Shown: positions 1 through 11,702 of the stretch, piece after piece
How positions within the stretch are numbered: position 1 is the first letter of the stretch
Layout: each line of letters opens with the position of its first letter
Assembly: GCA_963575645.1 (NCBI GenBank)
Contig: OY754464.1
Location: 45,560,192 to 45,624,191 of the forward strand
Origin: Xanthostigma xanthostigma
Taxonomy: Eukaryota; Arthropoda; Insecta; Raphidioptera; Raphidiidae
DNA: 64,000 bases
Direction of reading: 5' to 3'
Program-made: the position numbers and the translations under genes
The notes under the pieces: generated by a model
Told to the model about the DNA's origin: nothing
Databases searched by the model: none
The model's input: the letters and a program-made list of their open reading frames with translations, nothing else

Positions 1-190
1 AGTACCATACCAATAGTACATAACTCAAAGGTTCTAATAAAAAACTATCTTTATAATGAGATATTGCACATCGATCTCTGGAATCTGTTAGGAGAGTTAA
101 CTCTTAAAGAAGTCAATAACTTTTTCCCATAACAGTCTCTTTCCAAAGGTCGATGTGCAATATTTACCGCCGCGTACTCTAAGAAAGTTA

Positions 191-290
191 AGATCCGTAT
201 CCGTATCCACGGATCTTGAAACCAAATATTCGTATCCGTATCCGCGGATCTTGAAACCAAATATCCGTATTCAGATCCGTATCAGCGGAT
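191..290. repeat. Short tandem repeat of ATCCGTATCC/CGGATC units
   Basis: Two copies of GGATCTTGAAACCAAATAT lie 35 bases apart (211 and 246), embedded in ATCCGTATCC and CCGCGGATC runs. Similar ATCCG/CGGAT arrays occur near the ends of some insect hAT elements, but no TIR pair was found here, so the origin is open. Confidence 0.6.
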
Positions 291-457
291 ATGCATTTCT
301 AACGATCCGGCACATCACTAGTACCAACTAAAACAAATTATTTTTCAATACAGGCTGCTTCGTAATTGACTGTCAATTTTAAAGGGGGTTTATTAATTGT
401 GCATGATTTTAAGACAAAAAGTTTATAATAAACATTAGGCCCGATTTGCGTCATATT

Positions 458-613
458 TGATACGCAGGGTGACACAGATTTTTTTTAAATTAAATTAGTT
501 ATTTTAATTGACTGTCAACAAATAATAAATTAATAAAAATCTTAGGTTAGCTTCAGGTTTATTAAAATACCTAAATCAATTTTTCAAAAAAATCTCTATC
601 ACCTTGTATATCA
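458..613. repeat. Small imperfect inverted repeat (MITE-like)
   Basis: The left arm TGATACGCAGGGTGACACAG with a T-run is mirrored by an A-run and TCTATCACCTTGTATATCA on the right, about 30-base arms around an AT-rich spacer. The CAGGGTG-type end resembles common insect MITE termini. No clear target duplication. The surrounding 300-790 stretch is plain AT-rich sequence. Confidence 0.45.
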
Positions 614-799
614 GAAATGAAGTAAAAACGAACCTATATGTATAAGTATATTCAATTATGAAACGCACTGTATATTAGATAAATATTTGTTATACGTCAT
701 CTCACATTATTAAGAGTGTGTGGGGGTTAAATAAGTTGTGCTTAAAAATTAAAATTAAGTACTTAGATTTAATATAATTGTAAAAATGTTTGTTTACAG

Positions 800-2350
800 T
801 ACTTGGGAAAGTCGCGATTTACCGAAAAACTCGTGCATTTAGTAAATGAGAAACATTGACTATTATTTCACTTTACTGTTCAAGTACCTGCGACTTTTTA
901 AATATTTATTCACTGTCTCGCAAAACTAAACATATTACATCTCTTGCATCTCACTTATCCTTCCGCCAAGTAATTCGAAAAATAAATTTAAACTTTATTT
1001 TAAGATTACCACAGGAAGTTTACCAAACCGCAAAAATAGCCAAGTTACTTTTAATGATGGAAAGGGGGGTCGACAGTGATAAATTCGACGTCGAATTGGA
1101 ACAATGGAATAGACAATCTTTCGAGGAAAACGAAAATTGTAACAATTATTATTAATGATTGGTAAAGAACGTATTAAGAAAATTCGTCCCTGCAAACACC
1201 CGCTGCACCCTTCATCTCAAATCTTTTCCCCTCGCCTAAAAACGGTTCGCGCTCTCCCGACGCTATTTTTAAAGCTAGAGGGTTCTGGTAAACGCCAAAT
1301 GAAAGACAAAGAATCAGACTACAGATCCTTCAAGCGAATTTTTTGAAAAACAGTCTCGCCTACGTGTGAAATATTACGTAACTTATTATTTTTTTCAAAA
1401 GGTTGTAAGTTTTTTCAGGATTTTTTTTTCAAAAAATTCGCCTGAAGGATCTGTAGTCTGATTCTTTGTCTTTCATTTGGCGCTTACCAGAACCCTCTAG
1501 CTTTAAAAATAGCGTCGGGAGAGCGCAAACCGTTTTTAGGCGAGAGGAAAAGATTTGAGATGAAGGGTGCAGGGGGTATTTGCAGGGACGAATACTCTTA
1601 ATACCATGTATTATTATTAAAACTATTTTTCAAACATTAAAATATTAAAAATCACATACGTAACACTTTTTCTCATTTTTGACTGTGTGTTATCAGATGC
1701 CCCAAGTAAACGAGGTACACTAGATGATTCAAATACTGTTGTAGTCCCCGAGTATGAAACCAAGAACGATATTAATTCGGAATCAGAGGAAGGTTGCGTA
1801 TGAATGATCACCGAAAGTGCATGAACCACATAAAAATCTCTGTTGAAATTTAGAATTTTGAAAAATAATTATTGCTTACAGGTACATAAAGTTTATTCTG
1901 ATATAGGTACAGAGTGTCACAGACATGACTTATTTTTGAAGATAATCCCATTAAAATCTATATACCCTGTAATATCCCGAATTACGCTACTCCAAATTGC
2001 GCGAACTCGAAGTTATGCGATTTCTGTAGACTTGCAAACTTGACAGAACAGCTTAAATCACGTTAAAATAAAATTAATAATCTTTGTATTATTAATACGA
2101 AAATTCGAATTCTTCTTACGCTTATTTTTTACAGAAACACCACGCAAAAAGGAGAAGAGTAAGGTAAACACAGACAAAAAAAATTGCCGTGGATCATGGA
2201 ATAAACAGCAAAAATCTAAAATGTTACAATTTTTCAAAACTCATATTAAAAAAAAATTCTCCCACAAAAGCAGAATGTCTAAAATTACGGGAAAAATATC
2301 CAGATTTATTTAAGGACAAGAACTGGGTACAAATAAAAGTATTAAATTAA
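800..2350 (+). pseudogene. Decayed multi-exon gene, possibly tyrosine-recombinase (Crypton)-derived
   Basis: Three or four exon-like blocks share one strand and consistent intron phase. A block after TTTACAG at 800-856 opens LGKSRFTEKLVHLVNEK. The block ending at 1138 contains LPQEVYQTAKIAKLLLMMER. A block at 1697-1792 follows TGTTATCAG and is acidic (VVPEYETKNDINSESEE). The last block starts after TTTTTTACAG at 2135 and holds MLQFFKTHIKK, then KYPDLFKDKNWVQIK up to TAA at 2350. Both junctions (1138/1697 and 1792/2135) join in phase 1. The H-x-x-x-L...RLP-x-x-x-YQTAK-x-AKLL pattern followed by a basic C-terminal module resembles uncharacterised arthropod and fish proteins that look derived from tyrosine recombinases; this comparison is from memory. 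The last exon needs a frame change in an A9 run (2248-2256), and the 1792 donor (GTTGCG) is weak, so I call it a pseudogene. A foldback occupies the intron. Confidence 0.5.
1171..1604. repeat. Foldback element, ~175-bp arms
   Basis: Arms 1171-1350 and 1421-1604 are near-perfect reverse complements (for example GCCTAAAAACGGTTCGCGCT on the left against its mirror at about 1530) around a 70-base spacer. It sits between two exon-like blocks of the decayed gene, so it probably inserted into an intron. No coding capacity. Confidence 0.85.
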
Positions 2351-2400
2351 AAAATATGTAATAAGTATAAATCTTTGATTAATGTCTGATTAGAATTCTT

Positions 2401-2540
2401 CAATAAATAAAACTATCGACTAATTTTTCAGACAAATATATTAACAAAAAATTTCAATTAATACCGAAACGTCAATGTATTAATTATTATTTTTTGTTAA
2501 TATATTTGTCTGAAAAATTGGTCGATAATTTTATTTATTG
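2401..2540. repeat. Hairpin with 50-bp arms
   Basis: CAATAAATAAAACTATCGAC at 2401 is mirrored at 2521-2540, and both arms continue into ATATATTAACAAAAAA. The arm is part of a motif (TTTGATTAACGTCTGATTAG, then AATAAATAAAATTATCGACC) that recurs near 13.91, 27.33 and 44.79 kb, so it is a dispersed repeat end. Confidence 0.7.
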
Positions 2541-3275
2541 TAATAAGTACAGTTTCAGTTTAATAAAAACTTATGATAATATTTTTTTATTTTTTTTCTC
2601 TGGAAATATCTACATTGTCTGCTTCCTGCCTCAAGCCATTACTCCTTTATTATAAATAAACGAACAACTAAAAGAAATTATTGTAGAAATATTGATAATC
2701 TAATTTTTTTTACTTCAATTTGAATATCATAGCATGCTCAACTTTTTTTTCAAATACTCATATAATATGTAGATAAATCAATTATATTTAACCGCTAGCC
2801 TTTAATCTTACGCTTACCTATTCCTACGGTTTTACTCATTAACATGATCATTATAAAATACAATGTTACAAAATTCCAAAGTTATGAATTTTATTCACTC
2901 GGTTTGAGGCTTGAGCTCCGAAACAAACTTAGATGATATAAATAAAGGCGTCTGTGTGTATGAAAATATGCGACGCAGTGTTGCCGATTATACAGGATCT
3001 CAGGTTGTGCACGAAATGTTATATACAAGTTTGGCACAGCAGTGACCTCACTAGTGCGTTTGGTGTAACTACTCGTGTATAAAAATTGATAAAAATGGGA
3101 AAATGGAGATCCGGACTAAAATTTAACTGCGCATTCCCCACACCCATATTAACCGAAAAAAATTGATATACACATAGAAACACAACGAGATCCGATTCGG
3201 ATCTCGGCTTGTCAAAACGGATCTCCATTTGTATAGCATTTATCACCAAATGATCTCACCTTGTATAGAAAACAT
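2541..3275. other. AT-rich stretch without recognised features
   Basis: I see only A/T-rich DNA with short poly-T runs and no coding block with plausible composition. The open frame at 3019-3249 on the minus strand is short and matches nothing I recognise. Confidence 0.5.
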
Positions 3276-3276
3276 A

Positions 3277-3357
<81 letters not shown>
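3276..3357. repeat. (TA)n microsatellite, about 40 units
   Basis: An almost uninterrupted TA dinucleotide run of about 80 bases. It is followed by ACTGACTGATTGACTGAC, which resembles the start of the Helitron family seen at 31904, so it could lie at a decayed Helitron end. Confidence 0.95.
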
Positions 3358-3361
<4 letters not shown>

Positions 3362-4584
3362 CTGACTGATTGACTGACATAAATGCCCATCCTCAATCAT
3401 TGGCCCAAGAAGAATAACTCATTATCAATGAGTTTTTCAAAATTCCATCTTTTAAGTGGAAAAAAGCACTTAGCTCTTAACAATCATAAAAGACTCTAGC
3501 GGTGTCATTTATATTTATTCAAAATGTAGACTTAACCACAAATGATATTAAAATACTGTCTTTTGGTTTCTTAAACATAGGTATGTTAAATACTGCCATT
3601 AAAGTTTATATACATAATGACAGGGCCGCTGGATGATGTCATATCCCCACTAATATCCAACGGAACGATGCAATCTCTGTAATCTATTAACCTTCGACTC
3701 AACATTGTTAGAAACAATGAATTATATTGTCATCTGTATTCGTAAATTCACAATGGCAAAACTGTATTTAAAAGTTAAACAGTTTTTGATGCGACAGTAA
3801 CGACTAACGATTTGACAGAGCTTCGATATTTTCATCAAGGAAGGTGGGAAAGTACCTATAAAGTTTCAGTCTGCCATAAAAAGTTCACTGGTTCTTCGTT
3901 TATAAGTACAATTTGGTCTCCATGGTTCAATAATGGGAAATAAAAAGGATTTGCATGAAGAAGGCTTCATGAATTTTCTATGATTCCAGATCCCAAGAGA
4001 GGCAATTGCCCTTTCCATTTGGCATAGGCCCATGGCAACGTTATAAAGAATCGAATTAAAGAGGAATTATTGCATATACCTCTAAACTAGCGCAATGTGT
4101 TCTATTATCGCATTGTGCGTCACCTTACTTTCGTTCATACAAGAAGTTACGTCTAAGTTAATTTCACACGAAATCCGTTTAAATTGTAGCTTTTTGAAAA
4201 GAAGAGATTCTGTTATGTAAAACATAACTATTTTTATATTGATTCGAGTTTATAATTACTACTAAAAATGTAATTAAAAATCACGAACAGCATTTGACAG
4301 TAGGTCTGTACGTATGTACCTACGGATGTACGTACGTCAGAGCTCTACAGATCGCAATTTTGGTCGGATCGGCTTGGTTTATATTGTATTCGCTTTGTTT
4401 ACTATCAGACCAGAACCAGATTTAAATTCACTGAAATGTGTTCAGTAGTTTAATTTCTATAAAGTTTTAATTTGCATTATTTTTGACAGCTAAGTAATAG
4501 TAAAAAAACATATAATTATTGTAGTAAATTACCGTAGAATAAGTGCTATACTTCTATACCACGATAATAACGGCACAGAGCCAA
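3358..4584. other. Unannotated AT-rich stretch
   Basis: No coding, RNA or terminal-repeat signal found. There is a short run of palindromic GTACGTATGTAC / TACGTACGT steps near 4310-4340 that looks like simple sequence. Confidence 0.4.
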
Positions 4585-4790
4585 CTGTGTTATAGCGCAG
4601 TGGTAAAGCCTTCAGCTAGTAATGACAGGGTGCCGGTTTCGATTCATGTCGACATCATTGAACTTTTTCTATTCCATTTTATTTATATATTATTTATATT
4701 TCTCATATATATTTTTTATTATTTTTCAATTTTTCTTTTTCAATATTATTTTAATTTTTGCAATTATTTATAATTTTATAATCTAGTTTT
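4585..4790 (+). mobile_element. Possible tRNA-derived SINE
   Basis: TAGCGCAGTGG at 4593-4603 fits a pol III box A, and GGTTTCGATTC at 4635-4645 fits box B, 31 bases apart as in a tRNA. The sequence does not fold into a full cloverleaf, and an AT-rich tail follows, as expected of a SINE head rather than a tRNA gene. No target duplication was identified. Confidence 0.4.
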
Positions 4791-6804
4791 TCAGTTTTCA
4801 TATACGGTGGAAAACTTGCAGGATGTGCACTTTTCTTTGTTGCCGTGACGAAGTTTGTTATACAAAATCAATATAAACATTTTTCTCTGAGAGAACCGAT
4901 TTATTAAAGGATGATATATAATTAATTTTTTTTTTATATTTCATTAAAATTTTAATTGGATTTATTTCAACGATTTGACTATATCTTTAAATAAATACCT
5001 TCTGCACACAATTGTTTTTGAAGTCAGGGATCGTAAACTAACGTACACCGAAAGTTTGCTGTAAGCTAATAACAAAGCGTTAACTCAGGGATGGCCAATG
5101 AGGTTATCCAGCTAAATTTAAATGGATATTTCAGATATAACCCGTCCATATCTAAGCGCAGGGAGTTCGCTGGCAAAGTTCACTGTGCAATATTTACACG
5201 AATCATTTTGAAATCTTTTCAATCCCTCTCTTTCTCCGAGGTTAGTTAATAAAACTGATATTTTCAGGGGAGTTAAGGTTTAAGCAGTATTCCAAAGTTT
5301 ATACGTATTAAGGTGGAACAGTTTCCAAAAATCACATATTTTGGCATTCACTAAGTGACTAAATATTAATAAAAGATTGTCTCCAAGAGTTTTTCCTTAT
5401 AATCCATGACACAATATGCGGGAACACCTATTTCAACTATGGTTTTGCAGCATTTTAATTGCTACATGCGATTTCACTCTCTTTTCGCAGCGACGTACTT
5501 TTGCTAGTCAAACTATACTGTCAAAAAATGTCCAAATAATATGTTGTCCAACCCTGATATAAAGAATTCTCCTCACAGTGCAACTATTATAATGCAAAAA
5601 CGAGCTTTAATACCTACTTGTAACCTATATGGTATATTCATTATCGATTTTGAAAACTTTCTTGTTGAACGTAGCGTAAACCCCTCACATATTATAACTG
5701 TAAGTACTTAGTACAGGTGATCAAATTAATTATATTTTTAGCTTAATGAATAAAATGATAACTTAATAATATTTTTAACTGTTCCATCATTATCAATTAA
5801 TATCTCTCTATTAATTATAAAGCCGAAATATTTGTTTATTTTTTAGTTCGTGACGAGTATTCTCAGAACTTCTATTATGACGTAATATGATTCGAGCAGT
5901 TCAACCAACGGCGGTCACGTCATCGCGGTAATACATGAATGAACGAACAACGCGATGGGCGACAAAGCCTTCAATTGTTCGCCAGTTTGCATCATGTTTA
6001 ACGGCCGCTTTAGGTGTGATATTATTATTGACGACTATTATGTTTTCTCACGCAAATATGACTTCGACGAGTGTATAATTTTTGGAACGTTTAAAAAAAA
6101 AATAAAAGATGGCTCCGTCGTTAGTATTTTTTACAATAGCAATTACAAACTGTAAAATATGTCAATTAGATACTGTATTGATTTTTGAATTAATTGTTCA
6201 TTTATAATATACAATGAATAAATGTACAGCAATAGTACAGATAATAATAATACCGCACTTCAGTTCTATACCATTAACTTCAAACTAACAAGCTATTTGC
6301 TGAAAACTGAACGAACACACTCTATACTCTATAGTCTATAGTCTATACTATAGGATACGAGCCATCGACAATATATAATATAGTTATTTGAACAGTCACA
6401 AAAATCAGTAGACAAAGACTTGTGCATCTACTGAACACAAGGAATTTTCATTCTAACATGCCGGCGCAACTGATGGGTGTCTTTAACAGAGCAAAATAAT
6501 GAGTGAATGCAAGTAGGATAATTTTAGGTGAGTGCGAGAGAGAGAGAGCGTATATTGAGAGTCAAAAGTCATAGAATTTATACAGATTGCCCGAAACTCG
6601 AAAGCAATTTTGGACATTAATTAGTGCAAAAAGAAAAACATAGCGCGGCAAAAATAGAATGCAATAACGGCTAGATAAAATTTTGAGGTGAAACTTATTT
6701 AGGTGCGCTAGGTGTATAAAATGGCCTAAATCAGACGAAAAGTGAACGCTTCCCCTTCACTGGCAGTTGAGAGGGAATAGTGCGAAACAAAGCTTTAGTC
6801 TAAT
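4791..6804. other. Unannotated AT-rich stretch
   Basis: No supported gene. A 66-codon open frame at 5955-6155 (+) starts in somewhat G+C-richer DNA but matches nothing I recognise. CTATAGTCTATAGTCTATAC at about 6325-6350 is a short imperfect tandem. Otherwise plain AT-rich DNA. Confidence 0.4.
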
Positions 6805-8760
6805 TAGATTTAGTAGAAAAAAATCCAGACAATTAAGCGACGGGGGACCACTTTAACTAATAAATAATAATATTGACATTTGACATATAATAATAAAGAA
6901 AATAAAATTTTTGTTAACTCATGCGGTGACGCGGGTAACGGCTAGTATTAAATATTATATTTGCTATTCGTTTTCGTGATTTTCTGTATGTTATCACGTC
7001 AAAAATTTAACAAAGCATGCTTGTTAACTACCGAAGTAACAGATCTACAAAATAAAAGAACAACAGATTTTTTTATTAAGTTTAGAAAAGAATTTTTTTT
7101 TTATAATATTCTTGAAAAAATAGACAGGATAGAAAACCGTTATGAAAAGTATACCATTATTATATAAAAACCAACGTTATAGCAAAATTTCCCTAAAAAA
7201 GTGTTTTACAAAGGTGTCTTGTAAAATAGAATAAATAATTCATTATGAAAAGTATACTGTTTAGACCAGTACAGTTAGCCTAAAATCAAGTGAAAAAGGG
7301 ACAAAATTAATAACAGAAAACGAATGACGAGGAAGGGAAGAAACTGCCGTCAGAAATACAGAAACCAAAAATTCAAATGCGTAAAATTAGGAGTGATGTG
7401 GGGGGCGCGTTTTAGGGGTCAAACGCGGTTTTTCGTTATTTCAGGCGAAAGTTGACCTCCAATCAAAAAATATTGCATGGCAATTTTGTAGGTATTAAAA
7501 GGATCTACAACTTTTATGAATATCATTTTTTCACATAACCTTAAAGATTCAGAGAAATATCGAAAAAACCGTGTTTTTCGTTTTTAATTTTTTTCTCCTG
7601 CAAAAATGATTTTTTTTCATGAAATTTTCAGGAGACTTACCTTTCTATGTCCTTAATAAGCTGTAATTTTTTCGAATAAAAAAATTAATTTGCCAATGTA
7701 ATATTAACAAAAAACCGAAAAATTACCCCTAACTTCAACCTAAAAAAGTAATGTAAAAATTTCAGTTTTTCAAAAATCTGAAATTTTTACATTACTATTA
7801 CTATTTAGGGGTAATTTTTCGGTTTTTTGTTAATATTACATTGGCAAATTAATTTTTTTAATCGAAAATATTACAGCTTATTAAGGACATAGAAAGGTAA
7901 GTCTCCTGAAAATTTCACGAAAAAAAAATCTTTTTTTCAGGAGAAAAAAATTAAAAACGAAAAACACGGTTTTTTCGATATTTCTCTGAATTTTTAAGGT
8001 TATGTGAAAAAATGATATTCATAAAAGTTGTAGATCCTTTTAATACCTACAACATTGCCATGCAATATTTTTTGATTGGAGGTCAACTTTCGCCTGAAAT
8101 AACGAAAAACCGCGTTTGACCCCTAAAACGCGCCCCCCACATCACTCCTAATTTTACGCATTTGAATTTTTGGTTTCTGTATTTCTGACGGCAGTTTCTT
8201 CCCTTCCTCATCATTCGTTTTCTGTTATTAATTTTGTCCTTGTCAAAAGCTAACTGCACTGGTCTAGTTATTATATTAAAAAAAGATATTTTATAGCATA
8301 TATCTCGTTTCCTAAAAAATTTACAAAACCTTCTTGTAAAAATAAATAGAATAGTAAACCGTTATGAAAAGTATACCACTATTATATAAAAAACAACATT
8401 ATAACATATATCTCTTTTGTGCATGCGCCGAACTTCCCAAAAAAAATTAGAAAACTGTCTTGTAAAATAGATATTATAATAAGCCATTATGAAAACTATA
8501 CCGATATTATATAAAAGCAACATTATAGCAAATATATCTTTTACGCACTCGCCGATGTTCCCCAAAAATAATAGGTCTCTTCATATTTGCGTATCAAACA
8601 TCCTCCCATTATTTGGTTTCAATCCGCTCATCTGTGCTGTCAAAAATGATGTTTGCATTTGTCAAAGTATTATGTTCTATTAGTTAGTCAAATCGTTAAC
8701 TCAGAAGGCGGTTCATTTCACAAAATGCTAATGTCAAAAAATTGAATCACTATATTAAAA
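6805..8760 (-). mobile_element. Dispersed repeat R1 with embedded Helitron-type end, interrupted by a foldback
   Basis: This is the reverse complement of the R1 sequence seen at 55779-56434 and 63078-63747. It carries the GACGCGGGTAACGGCTAG Helitron-type 3' end at 6945, then GCATGCTTGTTAACT and a unit of about 115-135 bases (CGTTATGAAAAGTATACC ... ATTATATAAAA ... GCATGCGCCGA) repeated about four times (7135, 7240, 8350, 8485). Foldback A is inserted at 7262. No coding capacity; class unclear, perhaps a Helitron-like non-autonomous element. Confidence 0.55.
7262..8266. repeat. Foldback A, 1005-bp near-perfect hairpin element
   Basis: The ends TAGACCAGTACAGTTAGC and GCTAACTGCACTGGTCTA open two arms of about 500 bp that are almost perfect reverse complements, meeting at about 7770 (TTTCAGTTTTTCAAAAATCTG). 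The flanking R1 repeat gives an empty-site comparison: GTT occurs on both sides (7259-7261 and 8267-8269), consistent with a 3-bp target duplication. Partial copies occur at 43547-44042, 49.8 kb and 58113-58519. No coding sequence. Confidence 0.9.
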
Positions 8761-8776
8761 ATAGCAGCCGTTTTTA

Positions 8777-8890
8777 TTAGTCGCGAATAGCGTACGCTAA
8801 AGCGCCTATATGCACTCGGTTTGTCTGTGAATCTGTGATCCCGCTTTTTTGTATCCAGCGTACAGCCCAAACGGCTTAACCAATTTAAGG
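8777..8890 (-). mobile_element. Helitron-like family F 3' end
   Basis: On the minus strand, a terminal hairpin (AGGCGCTTTAGCGTACGC and its mirror) is followed by CTAA and then T, which fits the Helitron 3' rule of hairpin plus CTRR. Copies of the same end lie at 14830 (+) and 44341 (-). Only a short terminal segment is present here. Confidence 0.45.
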
Positions 8891-8894
8891 TTCA

Positions 8895-9534
8895 GAAGTA
8901 TCATTGACTAATTATGTAAAATTTTTAGGGATAAATATTGTCTGTGAATTGGAAGTCACATATCGAACAAACAATCAAAATTATGCAGATTAATATATTT
9001 AATAAGATATCTAAAAAGAGTTGTAAATTTTGATGCACTTCTCAGAATCTACTATGCGTATTTCCATTTAAACTTACAGTTTGCCATAATATTTTGGGGC
9101 AATTCCACGCTTTCAAAAAAAGTATTCTTACTTCAAAAGAAATGTATCCGAATCATAGCGAGGGTGGCACCTAGACATAGCTGTAGAGAGCTATTTAAAA
9201 AATTTAAAATTCTCACCGTTTATGACATTTTTATTCTAGAATGCGCACTATTTGTAAACAATAATCCTTCTCTTTTTATCGAGAATAATTTTGAGCATAG
9301 CTACTCGACAAGAAATAAAAATAATTTTAAAACGGTAGCATCTTTGCTAACTGTAATTCAGAGAGGTGTCCGCAACGCTATGATTCGGATACATAATAAA
9401 GTACCTGCACATATAAAAGCTGGGGTTAACCTGAAAAAAATCTAAAAGAATTTTTATTTACGGAAACAAATTATGATTTAAAAAATTATCTTTGACAATG
9501 ATATTATGACAAGCCTGACGCTATTAATACGTGT
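8895..9534 (+). mobile_element. CR1/jockey-type LINE, C-terminal part of the reverse-transcriptase ORF
   Basis: Translation in mixed frames gives the conserved tail of insect non-LTR polymerases: KFLGI, then AYFH..L.., IIFWGNS, KKCIRIIARV APRHSCRELFKK and ILTVYDIFILE, ending with MIRIHNKVPAHIKAG and a stop near 9443. Several frameshifts make it dead. The 3' end is split by the TA-flanked element at 9537 and resumes at 11257 with an A/T-rich repeat tail. The identification rests on these recalled family motifs. Confidence 0.75.
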
Positions 9535-9536
9535 TA

Positions 9537-11254
9537 GTACGAGAGCCCACGACCAAAACCATGTATCATCGTTTTACGGCCAAAACCGTATGAAGTCGTT
9601 AGATTAGATGATCCTGAACCCTACTAGGTGAGGGGTAACGGTCAGAAGTGTAGCAACTGCGTGGGAGGCCATTTCTGCTATGTCAAAAAAAATAGGCAGA
9701 CAGTATTATCGTATTACGTCTGATATTGAAAATGTACATAGATTTTGTCATTTTATGACGAAAATGTTTGTTTTCAGACATTTTGCGCGTAGCATATGGC
9801 CTGAGCGCATTTTTAAAAATGTCAAAAAATTTAGCCGAATTGTATTATAGCAACCCGGTTCAATTTTTTTTAAACTTTTTGTATGGCTTCCGGGATTGCT
9901 AAAATACTGTTTTCAGACATTTCCGATGTCGCCTATAATCCCAAAAACGAAAAGAACGTTCCGAATTTTTTACCTTTTTTACTACATATAAATTCAAACT
10001 TCACTCGATAATCGATAATTTGGGGACATTCGGGTATTTTTAGCACATTCGAGCATATCTGAGCACGTTTCTTTCACTACCTCTGTCCTACTCCTCTCTC
10101 TATTTGGGTAGAAAAAGATAAGAGAGTGTATGAAACAATGTGTTCGCGAAACACACACCTATATCGATGAATATCGACTCGCTATCTTTGTCTGATGCGT
10201 TTTTTTCACACAACTGGAGTCAAGTGTTTCGAGTTACACGGATTTACGGAACACATTGAGGATTTAACTGATTGTACTGCCGCGTTTGTTACTATTGCAA
10301 CATTCTAACAGTCAATATAATATTTTTATTTCATAAAAATGTGAAAAATCTACGAAATAATCGATTCATTGGATGTGAAAAAATGAATCATATCTATTCA
10401 ATTTAAAGTCTGTTTGTAAGTAAAAGTAAATTCAACGTCTTATACAAAATTCATTTAATAATGTTAATAATAAAGCCATAATGAAGGTGGAAACACGTCG
10501 ATGTGTCGTTTATGGTACCGCATACTTCACTTTACTCTCTATCTCTCTCACACTCATTGCATTAATGGGTGAACCGGGCGAACGGATGGAAACGGATTTT
10601 TCAGACCACTTCCCCCACCACTTTTCGCCTTACATAGACTTACATAGACTTCAATCGCCTCAATACGATTTTTGAATGATTTCGGATTATCGAAAAGTTG
10701 TCTGATTAGTAAGGTGCTACACTGAATTTGTCTGATATAAATTTTTTCTATATCTGGACAACTTATTTTATCACGTCTAACAATTTTCAGACGAATTGCT
10801 ATGTTACCGATCGGTAAAATTTCTTAACGTTTTCAAAACGGTCTTAAAATTTAATGTGCTCACATTTTCTTCTGAAAAATGATTCTTTCGCATAAACTGA
10901 CCCAAATTCACTCGTGAAAAGGATTTTCAGACGTTTTGCTATGATACTTTTTTTTTGTCTCATTTCTAATTTTTTTAAGTGATCTCCCGGGTACACGCTA
11001 CGCTAGTGGCGTCTGAAAAACGTGTTTTCCATATCTTAGAGCTATCATTCAACTACATTCTGAAAATCAGACGGATTGCTATGATACAGTTTGGTAAAAT
11101 TTATTGACATTTTTGAAAATTTGGTTAGGTCTGACGATACACGGAAAATTTCTGATATTGCGATTTTCGGGTTCAGGATAATCGAATCTATCAATTTGAT
11201 GCGGTTTTCGTCGTATTGCTATGAGACAAAAATTTTGGTCGTGGGCTCTCGTAC
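9537..11254. mobile_element. Non-autonomous TIR element, TA target site
   Basis: The ends GTACGAGAGCCCACGACC and GGTCGTGGGCTCTCGTAC are perfect inverted repeats (extended by AAAA/TTTT). TA flanks both ends, suggesting a Tc1/mariner-type insertion. Because GTAC is itself a palindrome, a 4-bp GTAC duplication is also possible. It splits a LINE: the LINE 3' tail resumes after 11256. No transposase remnant is visible. The interior includes a repeated block with exact 140-bp spacing. Confidence 0.7.
10788..11253. repeat. Degenerate tandem repeat, 140-bp period
   Basis: The motif TTTTCAGACGNATTGCTATG recurs with the GCT at 10800, 10940, 11080 and 11220, an exact 140-base register in all three intervals. 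The unit heads are conserved over 25-50 bases while the remainder has diverged. It forms the subterminal right part of the TA-flanked element. Confidence 0.75.
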
Positions 11255-11256
11255 TA

Positions 11257-11322
11257 TGTGTACATGTACCATTAATAAAGTATATTTATTATTATTATTA
11301 ATATTATTATTATTATTATAAC
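11257..11322 (+). mobile_element. LINE 3' tail with ATT repeats
   Basis: ATGTGTACATGTACCATTAA is followed by AATAAAG and an (ATT)n run, the usual 3' terminus of an insect LINE. It continues the LINE interrupted at 9534. Confidence 0.5.
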
Positions 11323-11391
11323 TCGTTCAATTTTAATCAGATAAATAACGAAAGAGGAGAAAATTTTACATAAATTACTTACCCCGACTTA

Positions 11392-11531
11392 AGACAGGTA
11401 AGTAAAATCAAATAAAATCCGTCTGGTACGTAAATAAGTATAATTTATATTCTTCTATTCTTAATTCAGGGAAGCGAATGGCAGCTCCCGACGGATTTTC
11501 TTTGGTTTTACTTACCTGTCTTAAGTCGGGG
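11392..11531. repeat. 140-bp MITE-like hairpin
   Basis: CCCCGACTTAAGACAGGTAA at the left is mirrored by TTACCTGTCTTAAGTCGGGG at the right, with arms of about 42 bp. No definite target duplication and no coding sequence. Confidence 0.8.
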
Positions 11532-11552
11532 GATTTCAGAATTTTATTTAAT

Positions 11553-11702
11553 TATTTTTCTATTACAACATTTACATTCGTCGTGGGCTTTTCAAAATTT
11601 TTAATTATGTTTTTTTAGAGATTTCTTGTAAAATATTATTCAATTACAACAATTTCATCCGTCGTGGATTTTTTCAAAATTTTAAATTTTGTTTTTTTAT
11701 GT
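11553..11702. repeat. Two direct repeats, 81-bp period
   Basis: GTCGTGG followed by TTTTCAAAATTTT and a T-run occurs at 11580 and 11661, preceded in both by ATTACAAC. A duplicated AT-rich block; the rest of 11703-12106 shows nothing recognisable. Confidence 0.55.

Noticed and set aside
4585-4660. True tRNA gene
   Set aside because: Boxes A and B are present, but acceptor and anticodon stems do not pair; a SINE head fits better.
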